NCBI RefSeq assembly: GCF_014647435.1 | Contig: NZ_BMPE01000001.1 | Coordinates: 1,054,001-1,118,000 of the forward strand | Length of the DNA stretch: 64,000 nucleotides | Origin: Deinococcus radiotolerans | Lineage (GTDB): Bacteria; Deinococcota; Deinococci; Deinococcales; Deinococcaceae | Direction: 5' to 3' | Shown: piece by piece, positions 31,960-41,043 of the stretch | Layout: the number at the start of each line of letters is the position of its first letter | Numbering within the stretch: the stretch's first letter is position 1 | Translations under genes and position numbers: made by a program | The notes under the pieces: generated by a model | What the model saw: the letters and a program-made list of their open reading frames with translations, nothing else | Told to the model about the DNA's origin: nothing | Database searches by the model: none

Positions 31960-32730
31960 TCAGCCGGCGTCGGGAGCGCGACCGGTGTCGTGCAGCTGCA
32001 CGGCCTTGCCGCGGCGGACGCGCAGGTTCAGCATTTCCACGGCAATGGCGAAGCCCATGGCGAAGTACGTGTAGCCCTTGGGGATCTTGAAGCCGAAGCC
32101 GTCCGCGATGAGGTTCACGCCGATCAGCAGCAGGAACGCCAGGGCGAGCATCTTCACGGTGGGGTGCGCCTGCACGAAGTCCCCGATGGGGCGCGCGGCG
32201 ACCAGCATGATCAGCACGGTCACGACGACGGCCGCCACCATGACGCCCAGGTCGTCGGCCATGCCCACGGCCGTGATGACGCTGTCGAGGCTGAACACGA
32301 TGTCCAGGATCATGATTTGCCCGATGATCGCCGCGAAGTTCGCGCCCGCGACCTTCCCGGCGGTGGGGGCGCCGTGATCGTCGGGCCCTTCGAGCTGCTC
32401 GTGCATTTCCTTGACGGCCTTGTACAGCAGGAACAGGCCGCCGAAGATGAGGATCAGGTCCCGTCCGGAGAAGCCCTGCCCGAACAGGGTGAACAGGTCG
32501 TCTTTCAGGCGGTAGATCCAGGTGATGGAGAAGAGCAGGCCCAGGCGCATGATCATGGCGGCGAGCAGGCCAACCGTGCGGGCGCGCTGCTGCTGCGCGG
32601 GGGGCAGTTTGCCCGCCAGGATCGAGATGAAGATGACGTTGTCGATCCCGAGAACGATTTCCAGAAGCAGCAGCGTTGCGAACGCCAGCCACGCTTCCGG
32701 CTGCGTGATCCAGCCGAACAGTGATTCCAT
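31960..32730 (-). CDS. terC: TerC family integral membrane protein
   Basis: A 256-residue protein with about seven to eight helices. The signature acidic membrane motifs are EIVLGIDNVIFISILAGKLP near the N-terminus and DIVFSLDSVITAVGM in the middle; the Asp residues are expected to bind metal. TerC proteins are associated with tellurite resistance, and some members export manganese; the metal handled here is not determinable. The start ATG 32730 (MESLFGW) has a GGGAG ribosome site; a longer upstream frame lacks homology. A strong terminator follows. No other ter genes are adjacent. Confidence 0.9.
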   Translation of the reverse strand: MESLFGWITQPEAWLAFATLLLLEIVLGIDNVIFISILAGKLPPAQQQRARTVGLLAAMIMRLGLLFSITWIYRLKDDLFTLFGQGFSGRDLILIFGGLFLLYKAVKEMHEQLEGPDDHGAPTAGKVAGANFAAIIGQIMILDIVFSLDSVITAVGMADDLGVMVAAVVVTVLIMLVAARPIGDFVQAHPTVKMLALAFLLLIGVNLIADGFGFKIPKGYTYFAMGFAIAVEMLNLRVRRGKAVQLHDTGRAPDAG

Positions 32731-32909
32731 TGAATTGTCACTCCCGTAGTCAGAAAGCGGACGCTGCCACGCACGTCCAGGATGCCGATGGGGGTGGAGA
32801 AACCCGAAACCGCGCCCGTGCGGCGCGCCAGGCTCCATGCTCCGGGAGAAGTGGACCACGAATCGTGAACCTTACATGAAGGTTCTTCATGAAGGGCGCG
32901 GGCCAGCCC

Positions 32910-33509
32910 TCAGCTGCTGCGGGGCGTCGCGCCGTCCAGGAACACGGCCAGCAGCGCCCGCGCCGTGCCCTGAGGATCCGCAGACGGCGCGCCCGTCACC
33001 AGTGGATACGTGATCGCCAGGAACGCCCGCGCCAGCATGCCCGGCGGCAGGTCCCCCCGCAGCTCACCCCGCGCCGCGCCCTCCTCGAACAGACGGGACA
33101 GGCCGCCCACCCACACGCGGCGGTACTCCTGCTCAAACGCCGCGCGCCGCTCCGCGCTCACGTGCCGCAGTTCACTCGCCAGCTGCAATCCCACGCGCTG
33201 CTCGGGCGCGCTGGCCACCAGCTCGTACACCAGCGTGTCCAGTTGAAGGCGGATCCCGACCTGCGAGTTCGCCGCCATGATCAGACGACTCAGGCCCGCC
33301 AGGGTCCCCTCCAGCATCGCCAGGAACAGCGCCTCCTTGTCCGCGTAGTGGTGATACAGAGCGGGCTTGGTCACCCCGACCGCCTCGGCCACCTCACGCA
33401 TGCTGACCCCGTGATAGCCGCTCTTTACGAACAGCCGCGCCGCCTCCTGCTGAATGCGGGCGCGGGTCGTATCAGGCACAGCGGGGGAAGACACAGGAGG
33501 AACCGTCAT
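32910..33509 (-). CDS. TetR/AcrR family transcriptional regulator
   Basis: A 199-residue repressor-type protein. The TetR helix-turn-helix is at about 14-60, with ARLFVKSGYHGVSMREVAEA and VTKPALYHHYADKEALF. The C-terminal domain (TetR_C type with LASELRHVSAERRAAFEQEY) resembles regulators of fatty-acid or efflux genes. ATG 33509 follows a TATCAT box (33518-33523) by 8 nt. The divergent gene is the phospholipase A2 lipoprotein, whose promoter lies within 110 nt and may be a target. Confidence 0.9.
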   Translation of the reverse strand: MTVPPVSSPAVPDTTRARIQQEAARLFVKSGYHGVSMREVAEAVGVTKPALYHHYADKEALFLAMLEGTLAGLSRLIMAANSQVGIRLQLDTLVYELVASAPEQRVGLQLASELRHVSAERRAAFEQEYRRVWVGGLSRLFEEGAARGELRGDLPPGMLARAFLAITYPLVTGAPSADPQGTARALLAVFLDGATPRSS

Positions 33510-33561
33510 TGCCGATCATGATAGCCGGGCGCAGGGCTGGCACCACCCTGACAGAACAGCG

Positions 33562-33567
33562 TAGAGT
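33562..33567 (+). promoter_or_regulatory. Probable -10 box of the phospholipase gene
   Basis: TAGAGT lies about 48 nt upstream of the ATG. In this case a real leader with a GGAGGAG ribosome site follows, so the transcript is not leaderless. No good -35 is seen. Confidence 0.5.
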
Positions 33568-33614
33568 GAAAAGCGTCACACAACCCAACGCCCAGTTCAC
33601 GGAGGAGACCTCAC

Positions 33615-34247
<633 letters not shown>

Positions 34248-34250
34248 CGT

Positions 34251-34297
34251 CCAGGGGCCCTGGAGGCGGAGCCTCACGCGCCCCGCCTCTAGGTGTG
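34251..34297. repeat. Paired small hairpins between convergent genes
   Basis: TCCAGGG-G-CCCTGGA and GAGGC-GGA-GCCTC lie side by side between the stops of the phospholipase and NERD genes. They may end transcription from both sides; there is no T-run. Confidence 0.45.
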
Positions 34298-34299
34298 CT

Positions 34300-35262
34300 T
34301 CAGCCGGGATTCGTCCAGTACGCCCAGGTATGCCCGCCGGGGCAGGTGGCCGTGAAGTCCAGGCCGCGCTTGCTGACCCTGCCCGGCTGCCCGCACTGCG
34401 CGCACACGGGCTTGGCGGGCGTGTTGCCGCCGCAGTCTGCGCACTTCAGGTAGTACCCGTACTTCCCGAACTGCACGGTCACGTTCACCGACGCGCAGGC
34501 GCGGCAGGCCACGTCCGGCCGGGGCCGGGCCTGCGCCTGCCTTTCCTGGGATGTCCGCACCGGCGCGGCGCTGGGCCGCTCGGTGCGGGCGGGCGCGGGC
34601 GGCGCGGCCTCAGGCGAGACCGCGGTGGGGTTGGCGGGCGCTGGAGCGTGTCGACTCCGCAGAAAGGCCTGGATGCGGGTCATCTCGGCGTCCGTGAAGC
34701 CGAACGAACCGAAAGTCTTGTCCTGTTCGGCCCGGATGATGGCCTTCACCCGGTCAGGCACCTGATCGGCCTTCACGAGTTCCGGCACGTCCGCCTTGCG
34801 GGTGATGCGGCCCCCGTCTGAGATGGCGACCAGCACGTCGCGGCGTACGCCGGACAGGGTGCGCTGCTTGAGGCCCAGCAGCGAGCGGTCCATCAGCTCC
34901 GCGGTGTGATCTGACAGGAGGGCCAGGAGCAGGTCCAGCTGCCGCCGCGCCTGCAGGACGGGCGAGGGCATGCCGCGCCCCTGGCGGTTCCACCAGCGGG
35001 TCCACTCGCCGTGCTCGTTCACGCTGACCTGCCCCGCCACGCTCTTGCTCTCCACGATCAGCAGGCCGAAGCGGTGCAGGATCAGGTGGTCAAGCTGCGC
35101 GACCTCACCGCGGCGTTCCAGGCGCAGGTTGTGGAACACGAACTTGCGGGGGTCCTCCGCGAAGGCGCGCTTCAGGTAGTGGGCCATCTGACGTTCCGCC
35201 TCGAACCCGGCGCGGCGCAGTGGGTCGGCGTGATCCTGCGGTTCGAGTTCCTTGACGATCAT
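34300..35262 (-). CDS. NERD domain protein with C-terminal zinc ribbon
   Basis: A 320-residue protein. The N-terminal nuclease-related domain (about 15-130) has FEAERQMAHYL, AQLDHLILHRFGLLIVESKS with the D and ExK residues of this restriction-like fold, and the GEWTRW strand. A Pro/Ala-rich linker (about 205-245) leads to zinc-ribbon segments with CRACASVNVTVQFGKYGYYLKCADC and CAQCGQPGRVSKRGLDFTATC, like the topoisomerase I C-terminal fingers. ATG 35262 follows a TAGCGT box (35269-35274) by 6 nt. A role in DNA or RNA processing is inference from the fold. Confidence 0.85.
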   Translation of the reverse strand: MIVKELEPQDHADPLRRAGFEAERQMAHYLKRAFAEDPRKFVFHNLRLERRGEVAQLDHLILHRFGLLIVESKSVAGQVSVNEHGEWTRWWNRQGRGMPSPVLQARRQLDLLLALLSDHTAELMDRSLLGLKQRTLSGVRRDVLVAISDGGRITRKADVPELVKADQVPDRVKAIIRAEQDKTFGSFGFTDAEMTRIQAFLRSRHAPAPANPTAVSPEAAPPAPARTERPSAAPVRTSQERQAQARPRPDVACRACASVNVTVQFGKYGYYLKCADCGGNTPAKPVCAQCGQPGRVSKRGLDFTATCPGGHTWAYWTNPG

Positions 35263-35325
35263 GCCTGTACGCTAGCGCGCCGAGGAAACTGGACGCTGAA
35301 AAACCGCCCGGGGACGCGCGAAGTT

Positions 35326-36471
35326 TTACACAGTTTCCTCGGCGCGCCAGATGTCCTGCGGGGTTTCGCGCCGGCGGATGACCGTCCAGGCGCCCGCGTC
35401 GTGCAGCACCTCGGCGGGGCGGGCGCGGGTGAGGTAATTGCTGCTCATGGCCGCGCCGTACGCCCCGGCCTCGTGAATGGCGAGCAGGTCGCCGGGCTGC
35501 GGCTGCGGCAGGGTCAGGTCGCGGGCCAGCAGGTCGCCGCTCTCGCAGGCGGGCCCAGCGAGATCCCAGGTGTCCGTGCCCGCGCGCGTCCAGAGGGGCG
35601 TGACGGGGTGCTGCGCGCCGTACAGCATGGGGCGCAGCAGTTCGGTCATGCCGGCGTCCACCAGCACGAAGTTCCGGCCGGTGCGTTTGGTGCCGACCAC
35701 CTGCGTCAGGAGGGTGCCCGCCTGCGCCACGAGGTACCGGCCCGGTTCGACCCACAGCTGCGCGCCGAACGTGGCGGCGGCGGCGTGGGCTTCGCGGGCA
35801 ATGCCGTGTAGGTCGGCGCCCAGGCCCCAGCCGCCCCCGGCGTCGAGCACGTCCAGGGGGCCGGTGTCGGCGCGCAGTTCACCGAGGCGGTGGAAGGCCG
35901 CCGTGAAGTCGTGCGCGTCGCGGATGGCGCTGCCGATGTGCACGTGCAGGCCCAGGGCGGTGTGCCCGGCGGCGCGCAGGGCGTCCAGCACGCGGGGGGC
36001 CTGGTCCAGCGTGACGCCGAACTTGCTGCCGGCGGCGCCCGTGGCGAGGTGGTCGTGCGTGCTGACGTTCAGGGCGGGGTTCACGCGCACCAGCGCGCGC
36101 GAGGCGGGGGGCAGCAGCTGCACTTCCTCCTCGCGGTCGATGATGAACGTGGCGCCGAGTTGCGCGCCGGTGGCGTACTCGCCGGGCGTCTTGGCGGGGC
36201 CGTTCACGAGGATGCGGTCCCCAGCCGCGCCGATATGGGCGGCGCGGGCGAGTTCCCCGGCGCTGACGCACTCAAAACCCACGCCCTGGGCGTGCAGGCG
36301 GCGCAGCAGGGTCAGGTTGGGGTTGGCTTTCATGGCGTAGTACACGCGGGCGTCCCCGAAGGCGGCGCGGACGCGGGCCAGGGCGGCGTCGAGTTCGGCG
36401 GCGTCGTACACGTACAGGGGCGTGCCGTGCTGCTGCGCGGCCGCGCGGAGGTCGTCGGGCGTGAGGCTCAT
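35326..36471 (-). CDS. lysA: Diaminopimelate decarboxylase family (group IV PLP decarboxylase)
   Basis: A 381-residue alanine-racemase-fold decarboxylase. The PLP lysine is K48 in VYYAMKANPN. Other blocks are FECVSAGEL, LHVHIGSAIRD, DAGGGWG, WVEPGRYLVAQAG, and GPACESGD followed by AGAYGAAMSSNY. These fit LysA, which makes lysine from meso-diaminopimelate, though the family also holds carboxynorspermidine and other decarboxylases. Deinococcus-Thermus bacteria make lysine by the alpha-aminoadipate route, so the substrate is uncertain. ATG 36471 follows a TACACT box (36479-36484) by 7 nt. It is divergent from a FadR-type regulator. Confidence 0.85.
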   Translation of the reverse strand: MSLTPDDLRAAAQQHGTPLYVYDAAELDAALARVRAAFGDARVYYAMKANPNLTLLRRLHAQGVGFECVSAGELARAAHIGAAGDRILVNGPAKTPGEYATGAQLGATFIIDREEEVQLLPPASRALVRVNPALNVSTHDHLATGAAGSKFGVTLDQAPRVLDALRAAGHTALGLHVHIGSAIRDAHDFTAAFHRLGELRADTGPLDVLDAGGGWGLGADLHGIAREAHAAAATFGAQLWVEPGRYLVAQAGTLLTQVVGTKRTGRNFVLVDAGMTELLRPMLYGAQHPVTPLWTRAGTDTWDLAGPACESGDLLARDLTLPQPQPGDLLAIHEAGAYGAAMSSNYLTRARPAEVLHDAGAWTVIRRRETPQDIWRAEETV

Positions 36472-36499
36472 GCGGGCGAGTGTAGCGGGCGCGGCGGGC

Positions 36500-36529
36500 T
36501 TGACGCAGAGTCAGTGGTCGGCCCAAACT
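36500..36529 (+). promoter_or_regulatory. Possible promoter of the FadR-type regulator gene
   Basis: TTGACG at 36500-36505 and CAAACT at 36524-36529 with an 18-nt spacer. The -10 is weak. The palindromic operator begins at its last base. Confidence 0.35.
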
Positions 36530-36539
36530 GGTCAGACCA
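36529..36539 (+). promoter_or_regulatory. FadR-like operator palindrome
   Basis: TGGTC-A-GACCA, with context AACTGGTCAGACCACT, is close to the E. coli FadR box. Extra half sites (TGGTC at 36515-36519, GACCA at 36542-36546) make a symmetrical cluster between lysA and the regulator. Confidence 0.65.
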
Positions 36540-36568
36540 CTGACCACTCTGCACGACTGGAGGTTCGC

Positions 36569-37270
36569 ATGCCTGAGCCCACCCCACCGAGTCCACCTCC
36601 CCTGCGGCCCGCCCTGCACGCCGAGGACACCCTCCTGTCCCGCCTGCTGGACGGCACGTACCCGCCCGGCAGCACCCTGCCCGCCGAGCGCGACCTCGCC
36701 GCCCAGCTGGGCGTGACCCGCCCTACCCTGCGCGAGGCCCTGCAACGCCTGGAACGCGACGGCCTGCTGGAGATCCGGCAGGGCAAACCCACCCGCGTCC
36801 TCCACCCGCACGAGGGCGGCCTGCGCGTCCTGGCCCACCTCTCCCGGCACGGGGACCTGCGCGGGCTGGTCCCGGACCTGCTGGACCTGCGCGCCGCGCT
36901 GCTGCCTTACTGGGTCGCGCAGACCGCCGCGCGTGACCCGGCCACGCTCCGCGAGCACCTCGGCGCGCCACCCGCCGAGTCCACGGACCCGGCCCTGCCC
37001 GTCACCTTCGCCACGTTCGACTGGACGTTCCAGACGCTGGCCGCGCAGGGCAGCGGGAACGCCCTGGCCCCGCTGCTGCTGGGCGCCTTCCACGAGGTCT
37101 ACGCCCGCGCGGGCGCAATCTACTTCAGTGACGCCACGCGCCGCGAACGCTCCCGCGAGCACTACCGGGCGCTGCACGCCGCGCTCCCGCTGGGCGCCGC
37201 CACAGCCGGGCACGTGGCGCGCACCACCAGCCTGGACAGCCTGACCCTGTGGGAGGCGCGCGGTGTTTGA
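36569..37270 (+). CDS. GntR/FadR family transcriptional regulator
   Basis: A 233-residue regulator. The GntR winged helix is at about 22-75 (LDGTYPPGSTLPAERDLAAQ, VTRPTLREALQRLERDGLLE). The C-terminal all-helical domain (about 85-230) resembles the acyl-CoA-binding domain of FadR more than FCD, with LRGLVPDLLDLRAALLPYW. ATG 36569 has a GGAGG site 5 nt upstream. A FadR-type palindrome lies 30 nt upstream of the start, so it probably regulates itself and perhaps lysA. It overlaps the fatty-acid hydroxylase gene by 8 nt, which supports a role in lipid control. Confidence 0.88.
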   Translation: MPEPTPPSPPPLRPALHAEDTLLSRLLDGTYPPGSTLPAERDLAAQLGVTRPTLREALQRLERDGLLEIRQGKPTRVLHPHEGGLRVLAHLSRHGDLRGLVPDLLDLRAALLPYWVAQTAARDPATLREHLGAPPAESTDPALPVTFATFDWTFQTLAAQGSGNALAPLLLGAFHEVYARAGAIYFSDATRRERSREHYRALHAALPLGAATAGHVARTTSLDSLTLWEARGV

Positions 37271-38123
37271 CCTGATCCGCGCCGCGATCCCCGTGTTCCT
37301 GCTGTCCCTGCTGATCGAGTGGGCCGCGTACCGCCACCTGAACCACGACCATGATCACGAGGGGGCGCACGAGCACTACGGGTACGAGACGCGCGACACC
37401 CTGACCAGCCTGAGCATGGGCATCGGGAACGTCCTGATCAACCTCGTCTGGAAGGGCGTCGTCGTGACCGTGTACGCCGCGCTGTACCGCCTCACGCCGC
37501 TGCGCCTGCCGCAGGACGCGTGGTGGGTGTGGGCGCTGCTGTTCTTCGCGGACGATTACGCGTACTACTGGTACCACCGCGTCAGCCACAAGGTCCGCCT
37601 GTTCTGGGCGAGCCACATCGTGCATCACTCCAGCCAGCACTACAACCTGTCCACCGCGCTGCGGCAGACCTGGGTGCCCATGACCGCCCTGCCCTTCTGG
37701 CTGATCCTGCCGCTGCTGGGCTTCGCGCCGTGGATGGTGCTGCTCGCGCAGGCCTGGAATCTCCTGTACCAGTTCTTCGTGCACACCGAACGCGTGGGCC
37801 GCCTGCCCGCCCCCATTGAGTATGTGCTGAACACGCCCAGCCATCACCGCGCGCACCACGGCAGCAACCGCATCTACCTCGACCGGAACTACGGCGGCAT
37901 CCTGATCCTGTGGGACCGCCTGCACGGCACGTTCCGCGCCGAGACCGAACCGGTTCGCTACGGCCTGACCCGCAACATTGACACGTTCCAGCCCGTGCAG
38001 GTCGCCTTCCACGAGTTCAGGGACCTGTGGCGCGACGTGCGCGCCGCCCGCACCTGGCGCGACCGCTGGGGTTACGCGTTCGGCCCGCCCGGCTGGCACC
38101 CCAGGCGCAGACGCCGCACATAG
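37263..38123 (+). CDS. Fatty acid hydroxylase / sterol desaturase family membrane protein
   Basis: A 286-residue di-iron membrane enzyme with about five helices. The eight-histidine signature is present: HRVSH at 105-109, HIVHH at 118-122, and HHRAHH at 194-199 near the C-terminus, with a further HTERVG loop. A His/Asp/Glu-rich N-terminal loop (HLNHDHDHEGAHEH) is unusual and might bind metal. The family hydroxylates or desaturates lipids. The GTG start at 37263 overlaps the FadR-type regulator gene by 8 nt, so the two are co-transcribed. The lipid substrate is unknown. Confidence 0.88.
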   Translation: MFDLIRAAIPVFLLSLLIEWAAYRHLNHDHDHEGAHEHYGYETRDTLTSLSMGIGNVLINLVWKGVVVTVYAALYRLTPLRLPQDAWWVWALLFFADDYAYYWYHRVSHKVRLFWASHIVHHSSQHYNLSTALRQTWVPMTALPFWLILPLLGFAPWMVLLAQAWNLLYQFFVHTERVGRLPAPIEYVLNTPSHHRAHHGSNRIYLDRNYGGILILWDRLHGTFRAETEPVRYGLTRNIDTFQPVQVAFHEFRDLWRDVRAARTWRDRWGYAFGPPGWHPRRRRRT

Positions 38124-38232
38124 CCCCACAGCGCAGGCTGGGCCGCGCCTTCCTCCGACCTCGTTCCCACGCTCTCAATTGCCGCGCGCGTCACCGCCCG
38201 TTCAGGGGCCGGGTGGTAAGCTGCGCGGCTGT

Positions 38233-39411
38233 ATGAGCGCCCCTGCCTCCGCCCCCACGACCATCCCCTCCCCTGCCGCCACTGCGGGGGAACGGGTGCT
38301 GTGCGCCATGTCCGGCGGCGTGGATTCGTCCGTCACGGCGGCCCTGCTGAAAGACCAGGGATACCAGGTGGTGGGCGCCATGATGCGCTTCTGGCCGGAC
38401 GACAAGCGCACCGACACCTTCGACTCGTGCTGTTCCCCGGACGCGGCGTACGAGGCGCGGCGCGTGGCTGAACAGGTGGGCGTGCCGTTCTACCTGCTGG
38501 ACTACCGCGAGCAGTTCCAGCGGCACATCGTCGGCCCGTTCATTGACGAGTACAGCAAGGGCCGCACGCCGAACCCCTGCGTGAACTGCAACACCAAGGT
38601 GAAGTTCGACGAACTGGTGAAGAAAGCCAAGATGCTCGGTTGCCGCTACGTCGCCACCGGGCACTACGTCAAGCGCGTGGAGAACGCGCGCGGCGAGGTG
38701 GAATTCCATCGGGGCGACGATCCCCGCAAGGATCAGACGTACTTCCTGTGGGGTACCCCGCGGGACGCGCTGCCGTACATCCTCTTCCCCGTGGGCGAGC
38801 TGGAAAAAACCCGCGTGCGCAAAATCGCTGCGGAACGCGGCCTGCTGACCGCGCAGAAACCCGAGAGTCAGAACATCTGCTTCGTGCCCGGCAAGGTGCA
38901 GGACTTCGTGGCCGAGCACATCCCACAGGCGCAGGGCTTCATCCGCGAGATCAGCACCGGCGAGGTCGTCGGGGAGCACCTGGGCACGCAGTTCTACACG
39001 CTGGGCCAGAAGAAGGGCCTGGGCCTGTACCAGTCGCACCGCGTGCGGCACGTCGTGCACCTGGCGCCCGACACGAACACCGTCTGGGTGGGCGATTACG
39101 ACGACTGCCTGTGGACCGGCCTGAAGGCGCAGAGTGCCAACTACCTGATCGACCTGACCGACCTTCCGCAGGAACTGGAGGTGCAGGTCCGCTACCGCAC
39201 CGCGCCCGTCAAGGCCCGCGTGGTCCGCGCCGACGAGAACGGCTTCGAACTGGCCTTCCAGGACCCGCAGTTCGCGGTCGCGCCCGGCCAGAGCGCCGTG
39301 CTGTACGCCGGACCGCGCCTGCTGGGCGGCGGCCTGATTGAGGACCACGTCCCCGCGCTGCCCGAACCGAAAGCCCCGCCGAAGAAACGCCCAGCTGTGC
39401 TGCTGTCCTGA
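38233..39411 (+). CDS. mnmA: tRNA-specific 2-thiouridylase MnmA
   Basis: A 392-residue ATP-dependent thiolase that makes 2-thiouridine at wobble U34. The PP-loop is AMSGGVDSS (residues 25-33). The catalytic cysteines are in NPCVNCNTKVKF (C116) and SQNICFVPG; the GHYVKR, KDQTYFLW and RKIAAERGL blocks are also typical. The C-terminal beta-barrel (about 300-380) binds tRNA. ATG 38233 lies 10 nt after a TAAGCT box (38217-38222); an Ala/Pro-rich N-terminal stretch of about 18 residues precedes the domain. The next gene starts immediately after its stop. Confidence 0.95.
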   Translation: MSAPASAPTTIPSPAATAGERVLCAMSGGVDSSVTAALLKDQGYQVVGAMMRFWPDDKRTDTFDSCCSPDAAYEARRVAEQVGVPFYLLDYREQFQRHIVGPFIDEYSKGRTPNPCVNCNTKVKFDELVKKAKMLGCRYVATGHYVKRVENARGEVEFHRGDDPRKDQTYFLWGTPRDALPYILFPVGELEKTRVRKIAAERGLLTAQKPESQNICFVPGKVQDFVAEHIPQAQGFIREISTGEVVGEHLGTQFYTLGQKKGLGLYQSHRVRHVVHLAPDTNTVWVGDYDDCLWTGLKAQSANYLIDLTDLPQELEVQVRYRTAPVKARVVRADENGFELAFQDPQFAVAPGQSAVLYAGPRLLGGGLIEDHVPALPEPKAPPKKRPAVLLS

Positions 39412-39837
39412 ATGCTGGAGCTGGTGCGCCGGGTTCAGGCGGCCCTGCTGGACCGGGAGGGCCTCTCGCCCGGCGCCCTGGCCGACCTGCTGGTTGACCT
39501 GCGGCAGGAGGTTCAGGGACTGCCCTTCGGCGTCCCAGACGCTGATGACCTGCCGCGCGAGGCGTACCGCGACCTGCGCGCCCGCATCGCCCGGGCGTGG
39601 CCGGAACTCGGCTTCTACGACCCGGCCACCGGACGCGCCCTGAGCACCTGCGACCTTCCCGCAGAGATCGGCGACGCGCTGGACGACCTGACGGACCTCG
39701 CCCTCGACCTGGACACCGCCCTCGCGCTGGCCGACACGGACGAGGCCGATGCGCTGGCGTGGCTGCGCTTCTCACACGACGCCCACTGGGGCGACCACGT
39801 GCAGGACGTCACGCGGCACCTGCGCTGGCTGGACTAG
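39412..39837 (+). CDS. Hypothetical protein, possibly DUF5063-like
   Basis: A 141-residue acidic protein starting at the ATG directly after the mnmA stop, with no gap, so it is co-transcribed. It is mostly helical by composition, with DDLTDLALDLDTALALADTD and a C-terminal WLRFSHDAHWGDHVQDVTRH segment that loosely resembles DUF5063 proteins. Function is unknown. Its stop (TAG at 39835-39837) overlaps the convergent stop of the next gene in a shared CTAG. Confidence 0.65.
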   Translation: MLELVRRVQAALLDREGLSPGALADLLVDLRQEVQGLPFGVPDADDLPREAYRDLRARIARAWPELGFYDPATGRALSTCDLPAEIGDALDDLTDLALDLDTALALADTDEADALAWLRFSHDAHWGDHVQDVTRHLRWLD

Positions 39838-40997
39838 ACCCGCCTGCTCAGCACGGGCACGAGCATCTCCTGGGCGGTCCAGCCGCCGTGCAGGCCGAGC
39901 ATGGGGGCGGGGCTGGTGGGGCGGCGGATGGCGTACCCGGGGTGCGGGATGGCGATCAGGTCGCCCACGCGCGGGCGGAAGCGGGCCTCAGCGTGCGCGG
40001 GTGGGCCGAGCAGGCCGCCGGTCCAGGCGTCGTCGGCGCTCAGGAGGGTGGCGTGCGGGGCCAGCAGTGCCGCGATCTCGGCGTGGTGCCCGGGCTGGGG
40101 GCGCAGGTACGCGGCGCGTTCCTCTCCGGCGACGGGGCTGCGCAGCAGCAACTTCATGACCTTCTTCGTGATGACGTCCACGTAGCCCTCTGGCGGCTGG
40201 GCGCTCTGGCCGTGGTCGGCGGTGAGGACGACCAGCGTGTCGCCGGTCCTGGGCAGCGCGGTCAGGAGGTCCGCGACGATGCGGTCGGTGCGGCGCAGTT
40301 CGGCGTACGCCTCCGGGCTGTCGGGGCCGGAGCCGTGGCAGATCAGGTCGTATTCCGGGAAATACACCAGCGTGTACGACGGCTGCCCCGGCTGGACGGT
40401 CGCGGCGGTCAGTTCTGGCGCTTCCTCTGGCTGCGCGTAGGGGTGGTACTCGGCGCCGTCGCAAGCCCAGCGGGTCAGGACACTGTGCTGGTACGCGGCT
40501 GGCATGATGACGTGCGCGGCGACGCCCCGGTCACGCACCTGGCGGTACAGGGACGGTACGGCAGCCAGGAATCCCGCGTCCGTCAGGGGGGTGTGAGTGT
40601 ACACGTCGTACAGGCGAATGAGGTTCACGACCGCCTGCACCTCGTCCAGCCAGACGGTCAGGCCCAGGTAGCCGTGCTCGGCGGGCGCGCGGGCGGTATG
40701 CAGGGTGGTCAGGGCGGCCATGGTGGTGCTGGGGAACACGCTGGTGACCGGGCCGGGTGCCGGGGTCAGGGCGGCCAGGGTGGGCGCGTCCCCACGCAGG
40801 ACCGCGTCCTGAAGCTGCCCGGCGCCCAGGGCGTCCACGACGATCAGGATGACGTGCTGCGCGCCCCCCAGCGGCAGCGGGTGGCGGTACGGCGCGTGCG
40901 GGGTGGGCACGCCGAGGTGCGCGCCGAGCGTCGCAGCGAGGTTCAGGACGCTGCCACCCGCGTAGTCGGGCCGGACGGCATGCGGGGGCAGGTGCAT
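39834..40997 (-). CDS. Alkaline phosphatase superfamily phosphodiesterase/nucleotide pyrophosphatase
   Basis: A 387-residue metalloenzyme of the alkaline phosphatase superfamily (type I phosphodiesterase/NPP branch). Metal-site segments are HVILIVVDALGA at the N-terminus, VTSVFPSTTMAALTTLHTA with the nucleophile Thr, YFPEYDLICHGSGPDSPE, VLTADHGQS and a C-terminal GLHGGWTAQEMLVPV. These give the Asp/His set for two metals. ATG 40997 follows a TATCCT box (41003-41008) by 5 nt. No signal peptide is seen, so it is cytosolic. Substrate unknown. Confidence 0.87.
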   Translation of the reverse strand: MHLPPHAVRPDYAGGSVLNLAATLGAHLGVPTPHAPYRHPLPLGGAQHVILIVVDALGAGQLQDAVLRGDAPTLAALTPAPGPVTSVFPSTTMAALTTLHTARAPAEHGYLGLTVWLDEVQAVVNLIRLYDVYTHTPLTDAGFLAAVPSLYRQVRDRGVAAHVIMPAAYQHSVLTRWACDGAEYHPYAQPEEAPELTAATVQPGQPSYTLVYFPEYDLICHGSGPDSPEAYAELRRTDRIVADLLTALPRTGDTLVVLTADHGQSAQPPEGYVDVITKKVMKLLLRSPVAGEERAAYLRPQPGHHAEIAALLAPHATLLSADDAWTGGLLGPPAHAEARFRPRVGDLIAIPHPGYAIRRPTSPAPMLGLHGGWTAQEMLVPVLSRRV

Positions 40998-41043
40998 GGG
41001 TGAGGATAGCCGCCAGGGCCGGGAGGAGACCTTGAGCCTTCGT

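Noticed and set aside
39834..39837. Functional meaning of the shared CTAG of two convergent stops
   Set aside because: Compact convergent genes can overlap in this way by chance; nothing else marks the site.
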